Assembly: GCA_036494465.1 (NCBI GenBank)
Contig: DASXOJ010000168.1
Location: forward strand, 1-64,000
Reading direction: 5' to 3'
Source: CAJCJE01 sp036494465
GTDB taxonomy: Bacteria > Actinomycetota > Actinomycetes > Mycobacteriales > Pseudonocardiaceae
Length of the DNA stretch: 64,000 nucleotides
Part shown: piece by piece, positions 33,432 through 42,291 of the stretch
Position numbering within the stretch: position 1 is the stretch's first letter
Layout of the letters: each line of letters opens with the position of its first letter
Notes under the pieces: generated by a model
Seen by the model: the letters and a program-made list of their open reading frames with translations, nothing else
What the model was told of the DNA's origin: nothing
Database searches by the model: none
Position numbers and translations under genes: made by a program

Positions 33432-34271
33432 GTGGACTCGCCGCACGTGCCGTTTCGCTGGGATCTGGTCGGCCCTGACCAGATCGGCACGCTGCTGTCC
33501 GGAACCAAACGGCCCGACCTGTGGTTCCTGCCCGAGCTGATCGAGTGCACCGGCAACGTGCTCGCCCGTAGCGGCAATGGCGACCTGTGTTTCCTGGGCC
33601 GTTCGCTGGATTCCATGTTCGACCTGCTCGGTGGTGCCCTGGCGGACACGAAAACCGGACCGGATGTGCACCGTTTGCCGTGGTCGTTCACTGGTGAGTC
33701 GCTCACGCAGGCGCAGCGGACACGAGCGCGGGAGATCTGCGCGGAGCTCGGTCTGGATCCGGGTTCGCTGGTGCGCAGGCGCAGGCCGCTCACGTTCGTC
33801 GACGTCGTCGCGTACGGCCGGACCTTCACGGCGCTGTTCACGCTGCTCACCGACTGGCTGGACGAGCTGCGCGAACCGTGGGACGTGTTGCGGCGCAAGC
33901 TGCGCTTCGTCGGCGTGCCGATCCGGGGCCAGAGCAGCCCGAAGTCCTACCGCTGGTCCCAGCACGCGCCGTGGACCAGCCGACTGCCTGCGAACGCGGT
34001 CCAGAACGTGTCGTTGGACTGGTGGGTGTGGGACTACTTCGGCAACAAGCAGCCCAAGCTGACCAGGTCGTTCCACGCCGGTCGCTGGCTGGCCGAATCG
34101 CTCGGTCCCGATCACCGCGACGAGACCAGGCAGGCGTTGGCCGAGGCCATCGCGATCTCGCTGGCCGGGCGAGAGGGGTCCGGCCGGCGGGCGCTGGCCA
34201 GGGCGATCAGGGGTGAACCGGCGCTCGCGCAGGCGTGGCTGCGGGATCTCGTCCGTGAGCTCAACGCCTGA
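33432..34271 (+). CDS. Conserved-looking hypothetical protein
   Basis: 279 residues from GTG 33432 (ATG 33378 would add 18 and leave only 8 bp to the divergent kinase start, so it is less likely). It has clear protein character: LVGPDQIGTLLSG, LWFLPELIECTGNV, GDLCFLGRSLDSMFDLLGG and LTFVDVVAYGRTFTALF. The F-L-G-R-S-x-x-S-M-x-D stretch looks like a binding loop, and the later D-V-V-x-x-G-x-T-F is reminiscent of phosphoribosyltransferase-like loops, but I cannot name the family. A helical end follows. The gene sits between an APH-like gene and pdtaR with no operon partner. Confidence 0.6.
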   Translation: MDSPHVPFRWDLVGPDQIGTLLSGTKRPDLWFLPELIECTGNVLARSGNGDLCFLGRSLDSMFDLLGGALADTKTGPDVHRLPWSFTGESLTQAQRTRAREICAELGLDPGSLVRRRRPLTFVDVVAYGRTFTALFTLLTDWLDELREPWDVLRRKLRFVGVPIRGQSSPKSYRWSQHAPWTSRLPANAVQNVSLDWWVWDYFGNKQPKLTRSFHAGRWLAESLGPDHRDETRQALAEAIAISLAGREGSGRRALARAIRGEPALAQAWLRDLVRELNA

Positions 34272-34452
34272 GCAGAAAGTGGATCGTGGTCTTGGCCACG
34301 CTCGGCCTTTGGCCGCTGTTCGCCCTCGTCGCGGGGCTGACCGGCGCAAAGTGGGGAATCGCACCCTGCCATCGGGGCTTGTCCACACGCCATCGGCCTG
34401 CGGATCCCGGTACGCTGCGCATTCCGGTCATGACGAATTCAGGAGGACCCCG

Positions 34453-35061
34453 GTGACCCAGCAGGCTGCCGAGGCCCAAGACGGGGCCGTTCCAGCTCGC
34501 CGTGTGCTCGTCGCGGAGGACGAGGCGCTCATCCGCCTCGACCTCGTGGAGATGCTGCGGGAAGAGGGCTATGAGGTCGTTGGCGAGGCGGGCGACGGTG
34601 AACAGGCCGTGTCGCTGGCCGAGGAACTCAAGCCCGACCTGGTCATTCTCGATATCAAGATGCCGCGCCAGGACGGCATCGAGGCCGCGTCGCAGATCGC
34701 GGCCAAGCGCACCGCGGCGGTGGTCATGCTGACCGCGTTCAGCCAGCGCGACCTGGTCGAGCAGGCGCGCGACGCGGGCGCGATGGCCTACCTGGTCAAG
34801 CCGTTCTCCAAACGCGACCTGGTGCCCGCGATCGAACTGGCGATCAGCCGGTTCACCGAGCTGGCGGCCTTGGAGCAGGAGGTCGCGGGCCTCACCGAAC
34901 GGCTGGAGACGCGCAAGGTCGTGGAGCGCGCTAAGGGACTGCTCATGGCCAAGCAGGGGATGTCTGAACCGGACGCGTTCCGGTGGATCCAGCGCACGGC
35001 CATGGACCGTCGGACGACCATGAAGGCCGTCGCCGATGTCGTCGTGGAGAATTTCGGCTGA
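34453..35061 (+). CDS. pdtaR: ANTAR-domain response regulator (PdtaR type)
   Basis: 202 residues. The receiver domain has VLVAEDEALIRLDLVEM, phosphoacceptor Asp67 (VILDIKMP) and KPFSKRDL. The ANTAR RNA-binding domain (about 140-200) reads RKVVERAKGLLMAKQGMSE, then AFRWIQRTAMDRR. The phosphorylated dimer binds paired hairpins in mRNA and antiterminates transcription; its kinase is an orphan sensor encoded elsewhere. AGGAGG sits 6 nt before GTG 34453. The length matches mycobacterial PdtaR (Rv1626). It lies directly upstream of the structured livJ leader, but no clear dual-hexanucleotide ANTAR site is seen there. Confidence 0.92.
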   Translation: MTQQAAEAQDGAVPARRVLVAEDEALIRLDLVEMLREEGYEVVGEAGDGEQAVSLAEELKPDLVILDIKMPRQDGIEAASQIAAKRTAAVVMLTAFSQRDLVEQARDAGAMAYLVKPFSKRDLVPAIELAISRFTELAALEQEVAGLTERLETRKVVERAKGLLMAKQGMSEPDAFRWIQRTAMDRRTTMKAVADVVVENFG

Positions 35062-35351
35062 GTCGTCGCGCTGATCCGGCATTGAGCCCGCCGGTAGGCC
35101 GGTCGATTCAACGGACCGAACTCTCACCACGTAACGTGACATTGCTTGACCAACACGTGAGATTCCCGCCCGAAAAACGCCCAAATGGCCGCTTGTGCGC
35201 ATTGACTCAGCCTTAACACCGTCACGATGTGGATACGGACAGGGGGTCCCGCTGTCCATCCTGTGAGGAGACCGCTAACTTTCAGCCCTATCCATAGCCC
35301 GATCGGGCAAGCCGCTCTTTGAGCGGCCAATGGGTCCTTTGGAGGTAGCGG
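35062..35351 (+). promoter_or_regulatory. livJ upstream region with structured leader
   Basis: A 290-bp gap with lower GC at 35120-35230. Near the gene lie a perfect 12-bp palindrome GCCCGATCGGGC (35297-35308) and, 2 bp later, a hairpin GCCGCTC-TTT-GAGCGGC (35311-35327), then TTTGGAGG as ribosome site before GTG 35352. The tandem structures in the 5' leader could be an operator or an RNA control element for the transporter operon. Confidence 0.6.
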
Positions 35352-36578
35352 GTGTCTGCAGCAAAGCTGGCGCGCGCGGTCACGGTGGTGGCGGCATTGT
35401 CGCTGGCCCTTGGCGCGTGTGCCGCGAACACTGGTTCGTCGGGTGGTTCGTCGTCGGCCAGCGGGATCAACCTGCCCGCGCTGACGAACTTGACCGTGCC
35501 CGCTGATGCCGCCAACCCGGCGGGCGATGGCAAGGCCACGTGCAGTGGTGTGAACCTCGCCTTCGGTGGTGCCGAGACCGGCGCCGACGCACAGCTCGGC
35601 CTCAACATCCTGTACGGCGTCGAGACCGCCATCAACGCCCACAACCAGGCCAACGCCGGTTGCCAGGTGCAGCTGAAGAAGTTCGACACCCAGGGTTCGG
35701 CGACCGTCGCCCCGGGTCTGGTCACCCAGATGGCGTCCGAGCAGGACATCATCGGCGCGGTCGGCCTGGCGTTCTCCTCGGAGTCCGCGGCCACCGGCTC
35801 GATCTTCCAGCAGGCCGGTCTGGTGCACGTCACCGCGTCGGCCACCAACCCGACGCTGACCCAGCAGGGCTGGACCACGTTCTTCCGCGGTCTGGGCAAC
35901 GACAACGCCCAGGGCCCGGCTGCCGCGAAGTTCATCACCGGCACGCTCAAGGACTCCAAGGTCTGCGTGATCCAGGATGACTCCGCCTACGGCAAGGGTC
36001 TGGCCGCCTCGATCACGCCCGCGCTGGCTGCCAACAACGACAGCGCGTGCAACGACAAGGTGACCACCGGTCAGAAGGACTTCTCCTCGACCGTGAACAA
36101 GGTCAACGCCGCCAAGGCGGACGCGGTGTTCTACTCCGGTTACTACGCCGAAGCCGCTCCGCTGGACCAGCAGCTGGTCCAGGCCGGCTTCAAGGGCACC
36201 TTCATCGGCCCGGACGGCGTGAAGGACCCGCAGTTCCTGAAGCTGGCCGGTAGCGCCGCGAACAACGCCTACTTCACCTGCCCGTGCACCCCTGGCGACC
36301 AGATCCCGTCGTTCGCGAGTGCTTACCAGAAGGTCGCCAACGCTTCCCCCGGCACCTACTCGGTCGAGGGTTACGACATCGCGACCATCCTGCTCAAGGG
36401 CATCGACGCGGGTAACACCACCCGTGCCAAGCTGCTCGCCTACGTCAAGAACTACAGTGGCGACGGCCTGAGCAAGCACTTCCAGTGGGGCCCGACCGGT
36501 GAACTGAGCTCCGTTCAGGTCTACGCCTACGCGGTGAAGGACGGCAAGATCGTCGCCGTCAAGGAACTGGATTCCTGA
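35352..36578 (+). CDS. livJ: Branched-chain amino-acid ABC transporter, substrate-binding lipoprotein
   Basis: A 408-residue type I periplasmic-binding protein anchored as a lipoprotein: signal ARAVTVVAALSLALGAC with the modified Cys at about 23, then a Ser/Gly-rich linker. The LivJ fold is seen in LGLNILYGVETAINAH, VTQMASEQDIIGAVG and the C-terminal EGYDIATILLKGID. It captures Leu/Ile/Val or a related ligand for LivHM. GTG 35352 follows TTGGAGG. It is separated from livH by a strong hairpin, as often seen where the binding protein is made in excess. Confidence 0.9.
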   Translation: MSAAKLARAVTVVAALSLALGACAANTGSSGGSSSASGINLPALTNLTVPADAANPAGDGKATCSGVNLAFGGAETGADAQLGLNILYGVETAINAHNQANAGCQVQLKKFDTQGSATVAPGLVTQMASEQDIIGAVGLAFSSESAATGSIFQQAGLVHVTASATNPTLTQQGWTTFFRGLGNDNAQGPAAAKFITGTLKDSKVCVIQDDSAYGKGLAASITPALAANNDSACNDKVTTGQKDFSSTVNKVNAAKADAVFYSGYYAEAAPLDQQLVQAGFKGTFIGPDGVKDPQFLKLAGSAANNAYFTCPCTPGDQIPSFASAYQKVANASPGTYSVEGYDIATILLKGIDAGNTTRAKLLAYVKNYSGDGLSKHFQWGPTGELSSVQVYAYAVKDGKIVAVKELDS

Positions 36579-36628
36579 CCCTAATTGCAGCTCGTAGCCT
36601 GTTGAGATTTTCGGGCATCGGGTAATTC

Positions 36629-36670
36629 CGGGCATGTTCGCCGATATTCTGATCGGCGAACATGCCCGGT
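36629..36670 (+). terminator. 18-bp perfect hairpin between livJ and livH (attenuator or mRNA stabiliser)
   Basis: Left arm 36629-36646 (CCGGGCATGTTCGCCGAT) and right arm 36653-36670 are exact reverse complements with a 6-nt ATTCTG loop. There is no U tract. It sits 51 bp after the livJ stop and 22 bp before livH. It most likely protects livJ mRNA or stops part of transcription, giving more binding protein than permease. Confidence 0.8.
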
Positions 36671-36691
36671 GCCATAACAGGACGTGAGGCC

Positions 36692-37696
36692 GTGCACCCA
36701 CTGACTATTTTCCTCCAGGATTCGACCTGGATTAATTTCGACGTCGGCGCCTTCAAGACGGAATTCTGGCAGAACACATTCGACGGGCTGGCCTACGGTG
36801 CCATTTACGCGCTGGTGGCCATGGGCTACACGCTCGTCTACGGTGTGCTGAAGCTGATCAACTTCGCGCACTCCGAGGTGTTCATCTCGGGCGCGTACGC
36901 GGTCTGGTACACCCTGTCCCGGCTCGGGTTCGGCCCATCTGCGCCAAACATGAGCACGGTCGCGCTGATCGGCGACATCCTGCTCTCCGCATTGGCCGCG
37001 ATGGCCGCCTCCGCTGCCGTCGCCGTCCTACTGGAACGAGCGGCCTACCGGCCACTGCGCAGGCGCAACGCGCCACCGCTGGCCTTCCTGATCACCGCGA
37101 TCGGCGCGTCGTTCGCGATGCAGTACATCTACTTCATCTTCGTCAGCGGTGGTAACTCCGAGCCGTCGGTGATCATGTTCAACCCGAACCCGGTCTTCGA
37201 CGTGTTCGGCGCGACCATCACCGACCAGATGCTGATCATCTTCTTCGCGGCGATCATCCTGATGATCGTCACGAACATGTTCATCAACCGGAGCAGGTTC
37301 GGCAGGGGCATCCGCGCGGTCGCACAGGATCCGGACACCGCGACGCTGATGGGCGTCAACAAGGAACGCGTCATCATGCTGACGTTCCTCATCGGTGGCC
37401 TGCTCGCCGGCGCCGCCGCGGTGTTCTACGTGATGAAGGTGCCATCGGGCGTCATCTTCAACGGTGGTTTCATCCTCGGTATCCAGGCGTTCACCGCGGC
37501 GGTGCTCGGCGGTATCGGCAACATCCGGGGCGCCCTGCTCGGCGGCCTGCTGCTGGGGGTCATCGGTGAATACGGCGCGACGCTGCTCGGCAACGCGCAG
37601 TGGACGGAAATCGTCGCATTCGTCGTCCTGGTCATCATCCTGATGATCCGGCCGACCGGTATTCTCGGCGAATCGCTTGGAAAGGCGCGAGCATGA
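36692..37696 (+). CDS. livH: Branched-chain amino-acid ABC transporter permease LivH
   Basis: 334 residues and about eight membrane helices, e.g. GLAYGAIYALVAMGYTLVYG, DILLSALAAMAASAAVAVL and TFLIGGLLAGAAAVFYVM. The LivH signature INFAHSEVFISGAY is present, and the EAA-like coupling loop lies near GVNKERVI. It forms the channel with LivM. The start GTG 36692 has GTGAGG upstream. An in-frame ATG at 36662 lies inside the hairpin's right arm and is unlikely. It overlaps livM by 4 bp (ATGA). Confidence 0.92.
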   Translation: MHPLTIFLQDSTWINFDVGAFKTEFWQNTFDGLAYGAIYALVAMGYTLVYGVLKLINFAHSEVFISGAYAVWYTLSRLGFGPSAPNMSTVALIGDILLSALAAMAASAAVAVLLERAAYRPLRRRNAPPLAFLITAIGASFAMQYIYFIFVSGGNSEPSVIMFNPNPVFDVFGATITDQMLIIFFAAIILMIVTNMFINRSRFGRGIRAVAQDPDTATLMGVNKERVIMLTFLIGGLLAGAAAVFYVMKVPSGVIFNGGFILGIQAFTAAVLGGIGNIRGALLGGLLLGVIGEYGATLLGNAQWTEIVAFVVLVIILMIRPTGILGESLGKARA

Positions 37697-38823
37697 CCGC
37701 GGCGGTAGCAACGAGGCAGGAATCGGGGATTCGCCGATTCCGAAACAGGTGGAATGGCCTTTCCCGGCCGCAGCAGTGGGCCGGCGTCATTCCGATCGTG
37801 GTGTTGATCTACTTCATTCCGGTGATCAACCCGCCGTTCCTCACCACCGAGCCGAACACGAACTTCCCGATCGCGATGTTCCACGGGGCCACCTACGCGC
37901 TGGTCGCGGTCGGCCTGAACGTGGTGGTCGGCCAGGCCGGTCTGCTCGACCTCGGCTACATCGGGTTCTACGCGGTCGGCGCGTACGTGGCGGCGCTGTT
38001 CACCAGTCCGACGTCGATCCTGTGGAAGGTCCCCTACCTGGGGGTCCTCCCGCTCGCGATGCTGATCACGATGGTCGCGGGCGTGCTGCTCGGCTCGCCG
38101 ACGCTGCGACTACGCGGCGACTATCTGGCCATCGTGACGTTGGGCTTCGGTGAGATCGTCCGGCTGCTCGCCACGGTCATCCCGGCCTTGCAGGGCCAGA
38201 CCGGGTTCAGTGGCATCGGTGCTCCGCCCGGTAACTACGCCAACGGCAAGCCGATCTTCGCGGTCACCAACGGCACGCCCTGGTACTGGCTGATCTGCAC
38301 GATCATCATCGCGGTGCTGCTGCTGGTCGGGAACCTGGAACGCAGCCGGGTCGGCCGCGCCTGGATCGCCATCCGCGAGGACGAGGACGCCGCCGAGATC
38401 ATGGGCGTGCCAACGTACAAGTTCAAGCTGTGGGCCTTCGCCATCGGCGCCGCCATCGGTGGTCTGTCCGGGGCGCTGTTCGCGGGGCAGAACTCGCACA
38501 TCGACAATCAGACCATGGACGTGCCGACCTCGGCGTTGTTCGTGGCGGCGGTCGTACTCGGCGGGTCCGGCAACAAGGTCGGCGTCATGATCGGCGGCTT
38601 CCTGATCTCCTACATCCCGGACCGGTTCACCAACCTGGCCAGCTGGAAGTACCTGATCTTCGGCATCATCCTGATCGTGTTGATGATTTTCCGGCCGCAG
38701 GGCCTGCTCGGCGCTCGCCAGCGCCTGCTCGCCCACGGCCGCAACGCCTATCAACGGCTGGTCGGTAAACCGGAACAACTGAGCAGCGACAGCTCACTCG
38801 CCCCGGAGAAGGATGCGGTATGA
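37693..38823 (+). CDS. livM: Branched-chain amino-acid ABC transporter permease LivM
   Basis: 376 residues, multi-spanning. LivM signatures: TYALVAVGLNVVVGQAGLLDLGYIGFYAVGAY, shown in pieces as LNVVVGQAGLLDLGYIGFYA, and the coupling loop RAWIAIREDEDAAEIMGV. A late helix reads YLIFGIILIVLMIFRPQGLL. It pairs with LivH. It starts in an ATGA overlap with livH and ends in an ATGA overlap with livG, so the whole permease/ATPase set is translationally coupled. Confidence 0.92.
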   Translation: MTAAVATRQESGIRRFRNRWNGLSRPQQWAGVIPIVVLIYFIPVINPPFLTTEPNTNFPIAMFHGATYALVAVGLNVVVGQAGLLDLGYIGFYAVGAYVAALFTSPTSILWKVPYLGVLPLAMLITMVAGVLLGSPTLRLRGDYLAIVTLGFGEIVRLLATVIPALQGQTGFSGIGAPPGNYANGKPIFAVTNGTPWYWLICTIIIAVLLLVGNLERSRVGRAWIAIREDEDAAEIMGVPTYKFKLWAFAIGAAIGGLSGALFAGQNSHIDNQTMDVPTSALFVAAVVLGGSGNKVGVMIGGFLISYIPDRFTNLASWKYLIFGIILIVLMIFRPQGLLGARQRLLAHGRNAYQRLVGKPEQLSSDSSLAPEKDAV

Positions 38824-39731
38824 GCCAACCGACGGAGCCCGTTGAGGGTGGCATCGTCGCCGAGGTGGCGGCGATGACCGCCGACCAGCGGGCCGAACAC
38901 GCCGAGGCCGTCGCCGAAGTGGTCGCGGCCGACCGGGAGGTCGCCGTCAACTACGGCGACACCCTGTTGGAGATGCGCGACGTCACCATGCGCTTCGGCG
39001 GTCTTGTCGCGCTGGACTCGGTGTCCTTCGAGATCAAGCGCGGCGAGATCCTCGGCCTGATCGGCCCGAACGGCGCTGGCAAGACCACCTGCTTCAACGC
39101 GATGACCGGCGTCTACCGGCCGACCTCGGGGCAGGTGCTGCTGGAGGGCCAGCGGCTGGGCAAGCGCAAGAAGCACCAGATCACCCAGCTCGGCATCGCC
39201 CGCACCTTCCAGAACATCCGGCTGTTCGGCGAGATGACCGCGCTGGAGAATGTGGTCGTCGGCACCGACGCCCGGCACAAGACCAGCGTGGTCGGCGCGC
39301 TGATCCGCTCGCCCCGCCACCAGCGGGAGGAGCGGGAGGCGGTGGACCGGGCCAGTGCGCTGCTGGAGTTCGTCGGCATCGCCGACCGGGCCGCGGACAA
39401 GGCACGCAACCTGCCCTACGGTTACCAGCGCCGGTTGGAGATCGCCCGCGCACTGGCCACCGAGCCGAAGCTGCTGTGCCTTGACGAGCCAGCGGCGGGG
39501 TTCAACCCCACCGAAAAAGAAGAACTGATGGGCCTGATCCGCAAGATCCGCGACGACGGGTACACGGTGCTGCTCATCGAGCACGACATGCGGCTGGTCA
39601 TGGGCGTCACCGACCGGATCGTGGTGTTGGAGTTCGGCAAGAAGATCGCCGACGGTCTGCCCGCCCAAATCCGCGAAAACCCGGCCGTGATCGCGGCCTA
39701 CCTGGGGGTGCCCGACGATGGCGCTGCTTGA
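38820..39731 (+). CDS. livG: Branched-chain amino-acid ABC transporter ATPase LivG
   Basis: 303 residues. Walker A GPNGAGKTTCFN, LivG signature LPYGYQRRLEIARALATEPK in place of LSGGQ, Walker B LLCLDEPAAGFN and switch His in LLIEHDMRLVM. The first 45 residues are an extra acidic/alanine helix (ADQRAEHAEAVAEVVAADRE), longer than in E. coli LivG and of unknown purpose. ATGA overlap with livM and a 14-bp overlap with livF. Confidence 0.92.
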   Translation: MSQPTEPVEGGIVAEVAAMTADQRAEHAEAVAEVVAADREVAVNYGDTLLEMRDVTMRFGGLVALDSVSFEIKRGEILGLIGPNGAGKTTCFNAMTGVYRPTSGQVLLEGQRLGKRKKHQITQLGIARTFQNIRLFGEMTALENVVVGTDARHKTSVVGALIRSPRHQREEREAVDRASALLEFVGIADRAADKARNLPYGYQRRLEIARALATEPKLLCLDEPAAGFNPTEKEELMGLIRKIRDDGYTVLLIEHDMRLVMGVTDRIVVLEFGKKIADGLPAQIRENPAVIAAYLGVPDDGAA

Positions 39732-40431
39732 GATTCAGGACATGTCCGTCCACTACGGACGGATCCAGGCGCTGGACGGCATCACCATCAGCGTGGAGGC
39801 GGGCGAGATCGTCTCGCTGATCGGCGCCAACGGCGCAGGCAAGACGACCACGATGCGCGCGATCTCCGGTATCCGTCCGCTGTCCGCGGGGAAGATCGTC
39901 TTCGACGGCGAGGACATCACCAAGCTGCGCGCGGACCTGCGCGTGGTGCGCGGGATCTCGCAGTCGCCGGAAGGCCGGGGTGTGTTCCCCGGCATGACGG
40001 TGATGGAGAACCTGGACATGGGCGCGTACGCGCGCAAGGACCGCAAGAACCTCAAGGCCGATCTGGACCGGGTGTTCGCGCTGTTCCCGCGCCTTGCCGA
40101 GCGGCGCACGCAGTTCGGCGGCACCATGTCCGGCGGTGAGCAGCAGATGCTCGCCATCGGTCGCGCGCTGATGGCCAACCCGCGCTTGCTGCTGCTGGAC
40201 GAGCCGTCGCTGGGCCTCGCCCCGCAGATCATCCAGCAGATCTTCCGGATCGTCACCGAGATCAACGAGCAGGGCACCACGGTGCTGCTGGTCGAACAGA
40301 ACGCGCAGCAGGCGCTCTCCCGCGCGCACCGCGCGTACGTGCTGGAGACCGGGCGGATCTCGCGGACCGGCACCGGTCGGGAGATGCTGGCCGACCCGTC
40401 GATCAAAGAGGCGTACCTGGGCGTCGCGTAA
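39718..40431 (+). CDS. livF: Branched-chain amino-acid ABC transporter ATPase LivF
   Basis: 237 residues. Walker A GANGAGKTTTMRA, signature MSGGEQQMLAIGRALMANPR, Walker B LLLLDEPSLGLAP and switch region LLVEQNAQQALS. It is the second ATPase of the heterodimer that drives LivHM. It is the last gene of the liv operon. A short GTTCGG-N6-CCGAAC repeat follows the stop at 40439-40456 and may end transcription. Confidence 0.93.
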   Translation: MALLEIQDMSVHYGRIQALDGITISVEAGEIVSLIGANGAGKTTTMRAISGIRPLSAGKIVFDGEDITKLRADLRVVRGISQSPEGRGVFPGMTVMENLDMGAYARKDRKNLKADLDRVFALFPRLAERRTQFGGTMSGGEQQMLAIGRALMANPRLLLLDEPSLGLAPQIIQQIFRIVTEINEQGTTVLLVEQNAQQALSRAHRAYVLETGRISRTGTGREMLADPSIKEAYLGVA

Positions 40432-40472
40432 CTGGGTTGTTCGGGCGGGTCCGAACTCGGTAGAAAGCCCGG

Positions 40473-41345
40473 GTGACTTCACTCGGCATGGTCGTCCGAC
40501 CGCACGTCCCGCCCGAACAACTGCGCGACATCGCCCGCGTCGCCGACGAGTCCGGCCTGGAACAGCTGTGGCTGTGGGAGGACTCGTTCTTCGCCAGCGG
40601 TATCGCGGCGGCTGCCGCAGTGCTGGCCGCGACCGAGCGGCTGCGCGTCGGCATCGGCATCATGCCCGTGCCGTATCGCAACGTCGGTCTGCTCGCGATG
40701 GAGATCGCCACCCTGGACCGGATGTTCCCCGGCCGATTCATCGCAGGAGTGGGCCACGGCAACCTGAAGTGGATGGCGCAGGCCGGCGCGCGGGCCGAAT
40801 CGCCGATGACACTTTTGAGTGAATACGTCACAGCGCTGCGCGCCCTGCTGCGTGGCGAACGGCTGACCGTCTCGGGGCGGTACGTGCACCTCGACGACGT
40901 CGCGCTCGAATGGCCGCCGGTGTCTGCGCCGCCGGTACTCGTCGGCGCCACCGGACAGCGTTCGCTGCGGCTGTCCGGGGAGATCGCGGACGGCTCGGTG
41001 CTGGATGCCCGGTACCGGCCCGGCGACGTGCGCCGGATCCGGGCGCTCATCGAGGAAGGCCGCGTCGACGGCGGTCGCACTGATCCACATGAGACGGTCG
41101 TGTACCTGACCGCGAGCTCCGGCGACGACGCTGACTCAAGGCTCGCTCAGGAACGCGCCACCTGGGGCCACGCGCCCGATTCGGGCATCGGTGTCGCGGG
41201 TGACGCGGCGCGCATCGCCGGGGAGATCGGCGAATTCGTTGCGGCAGGAGCGAATTCCGTGGTCATCGTGCCGGTCGAGGACGAACCCGACCTGTCCGGC
41301 CTGGCCCGGTTGATCGCCACGGAAATCCGGCAATCGGTTCGCTGA
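40473..41345 (+). CDS. LLM-class (F420-type) oxidoreductase
   Basis: 290 residues, luciferase-like TIM barrel: LGMVVRPHVPPEQLRDIARV, LWLWEDSFFASGI, RLRVGIGIMPVPYRN, then FIAGVGHGNLKWM and the phosphate site PPVLVGATGQRSLRLS. It resembles 5,10-methylene-H4MPT reductase-like F420 enzymes. It starts at GTG 40473, 41 bp after livF, so it may be read with the liv operon. The substrate is unknown. Confidence 0.83.
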   Translation: MTSLGMVVRPHVPPEQLRDIARVADESGLEQLWLWEDSFFASGIAAAAAVLAATERLRVGIGIMPVPYRNVGLLAMEIATLDRMFPGRFIAGVGHGNLKWMAQAGARAESPMTLLSEYVTALRALLRGERLTVSGRYVHLDDVALEWPPVSAPPVLVGATGQRSLRLSGEIADGSVLDARYRPGDVRRIRALIEEGRVDGGRTDPHETVVYLTASSGDDADSRLAQERATWGHAPDSGIGVAGDAARIAGEIGEFVAAGANSVVIVPVEDEPDLSGLARLIATEIRQSVR

Positions 41346-41393
41346 TCGAGAACGGTCGTTCAGCGTTCAAGTAGTTGCTCTAGGGTGGCGATC

Positions 41394-42242
41394 ATGCGAT
41401 TCGGTATCGGCCTGCCCAATCAGGTCCGCAATGTGAACCCGACGGTCATCCCAGACTGGGCGGCGCGCAGCGAGCGCGCCGGCTTCAAGACGCTCGGCAC
41501 GGTCGGTCGCTTCGCCTACCCCGGTGTCGTCGACACCGTGGCGCTGGCCGCGGCCGCCGCCGTCACCAGCAGCATCGAGCTGATCAGCAACGTCATGCTC
41601 GCGCCGACCTGGCCGGCACCGTTCCTGGCCAAGGAACTCGCAGGCATCGACGGCATTTCCGGCGGCCGTCTCACCGTCGGCCTCGGCCTCGGCGGCCGTC
41701 CGGACGACTTCGTGCTCGACGGCTACCCGAACAAGGGCCTCGGCAAGCGGTTCGACGCGGACCTGGAGACCTACCGGGACATCTGGGCCGGGCAGCCGGT
41801 CGGCGGCGGCATCAACGCGGCCGTGCCGGAGGGCACCCGCCAGGTGCCGTTGCTCTTCGGCGGCTCGGCCAAGGCGGCCCTGAACCGGATGGCCAAGTGG
41901 GGCGTCGGCTACATCGGCGGTTCGCTGCCTGCCAGCATGGTCGTCGAGGCGTTCGACGGCGCCAGGGCCGCATGGACCGAAGCAGGCCGGGAAGGCAAAC
42001 CGCGCATGGTCGCGATCGCCTACTACGCGGTCGGGCACGAGAACCGCTCCAACATCTACGACTACTACAGCTTCCTCGGTCACGACATCGCCACCATGGT
42101 CGCCGACAACGGCGCGGTCGGACCGGACGCGATCGCCGCGACGATCAAGTCCTTCGAGGAGATCGGCGCGGACGACCTGCTGTTCAACCCGATGAACGAC
42201 GACCCCGACGAGATCGAGCGCCTCGCCGAACTGCTGTTCTGA
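41394..42242 (+). CDS. LLM-class (F420-type) oxidoreductase
   Basis: 282 residues, a second luciferase-like protein next to the first but not a close copy. MRFGIGLPNQV at strand 1, LTVGLGLGGRPDDFVLDG, then VPLLFGGSAKAALNRMAKWG. ATG 41394 is chosen (TAGGG 8 nt upstream) over GTG 41385. It likely uses F420 or FMN; the substrate is unknown. A large inverted repeat lies 12 bp after its stop. Confidence 0.83.
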   Translation: MRFGIGLPNQVRNVNPTVIPDWAARSERAGFKTLGTVGRFAYPGVVDTVALAAAAAVTSSIELISNVMLAPTWPAPFLAKELAGIDGISGGRLTVGLGLGGRPDDFVLDGYPNKGLGKRFDADLETYRDIWAGQPVGGGINAAVPEGTRQVPLLFGGSAKAALNRMAKWGVGYIGGSLPASMVVEAFDGARAAWTEAGREGKPRMVAIAYYAVGHENRSNIYDYYSFLGHDIATMVADNGAVGPDAIAATIKSFEEIGADDLLFNPMNDDPDEIERLAELLF

Positions 42243-42254
42243 ATCGCTTGCGGT

Positions 42255-42291
42255 AGTCCATGACCTGGGTTAGACACCCAGGTCATGGACT
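42255..42291. repeat. 16-bp perfect inverted repeat covering the next gene's start codon
   Basis: Arms AGTCCATGACCTGGGT (42255-42270) and ACCCAGGTCATGGACT (42276-42291) with a TAGAC loop. The ATG of the MDMPI-like gene (42285) lies inside the right arm. In RNA it would be a strong hairpin hiding the start. It could be a terminator for the gene before, an operator, or a translation switch. Confidence 0.8.

Noticed and set aside
35062..35351. Small gene in the livJ leader
   Set aside because: Frames here lack a ribosome site and codon bias; the palindromes better fit a regulatory leader.
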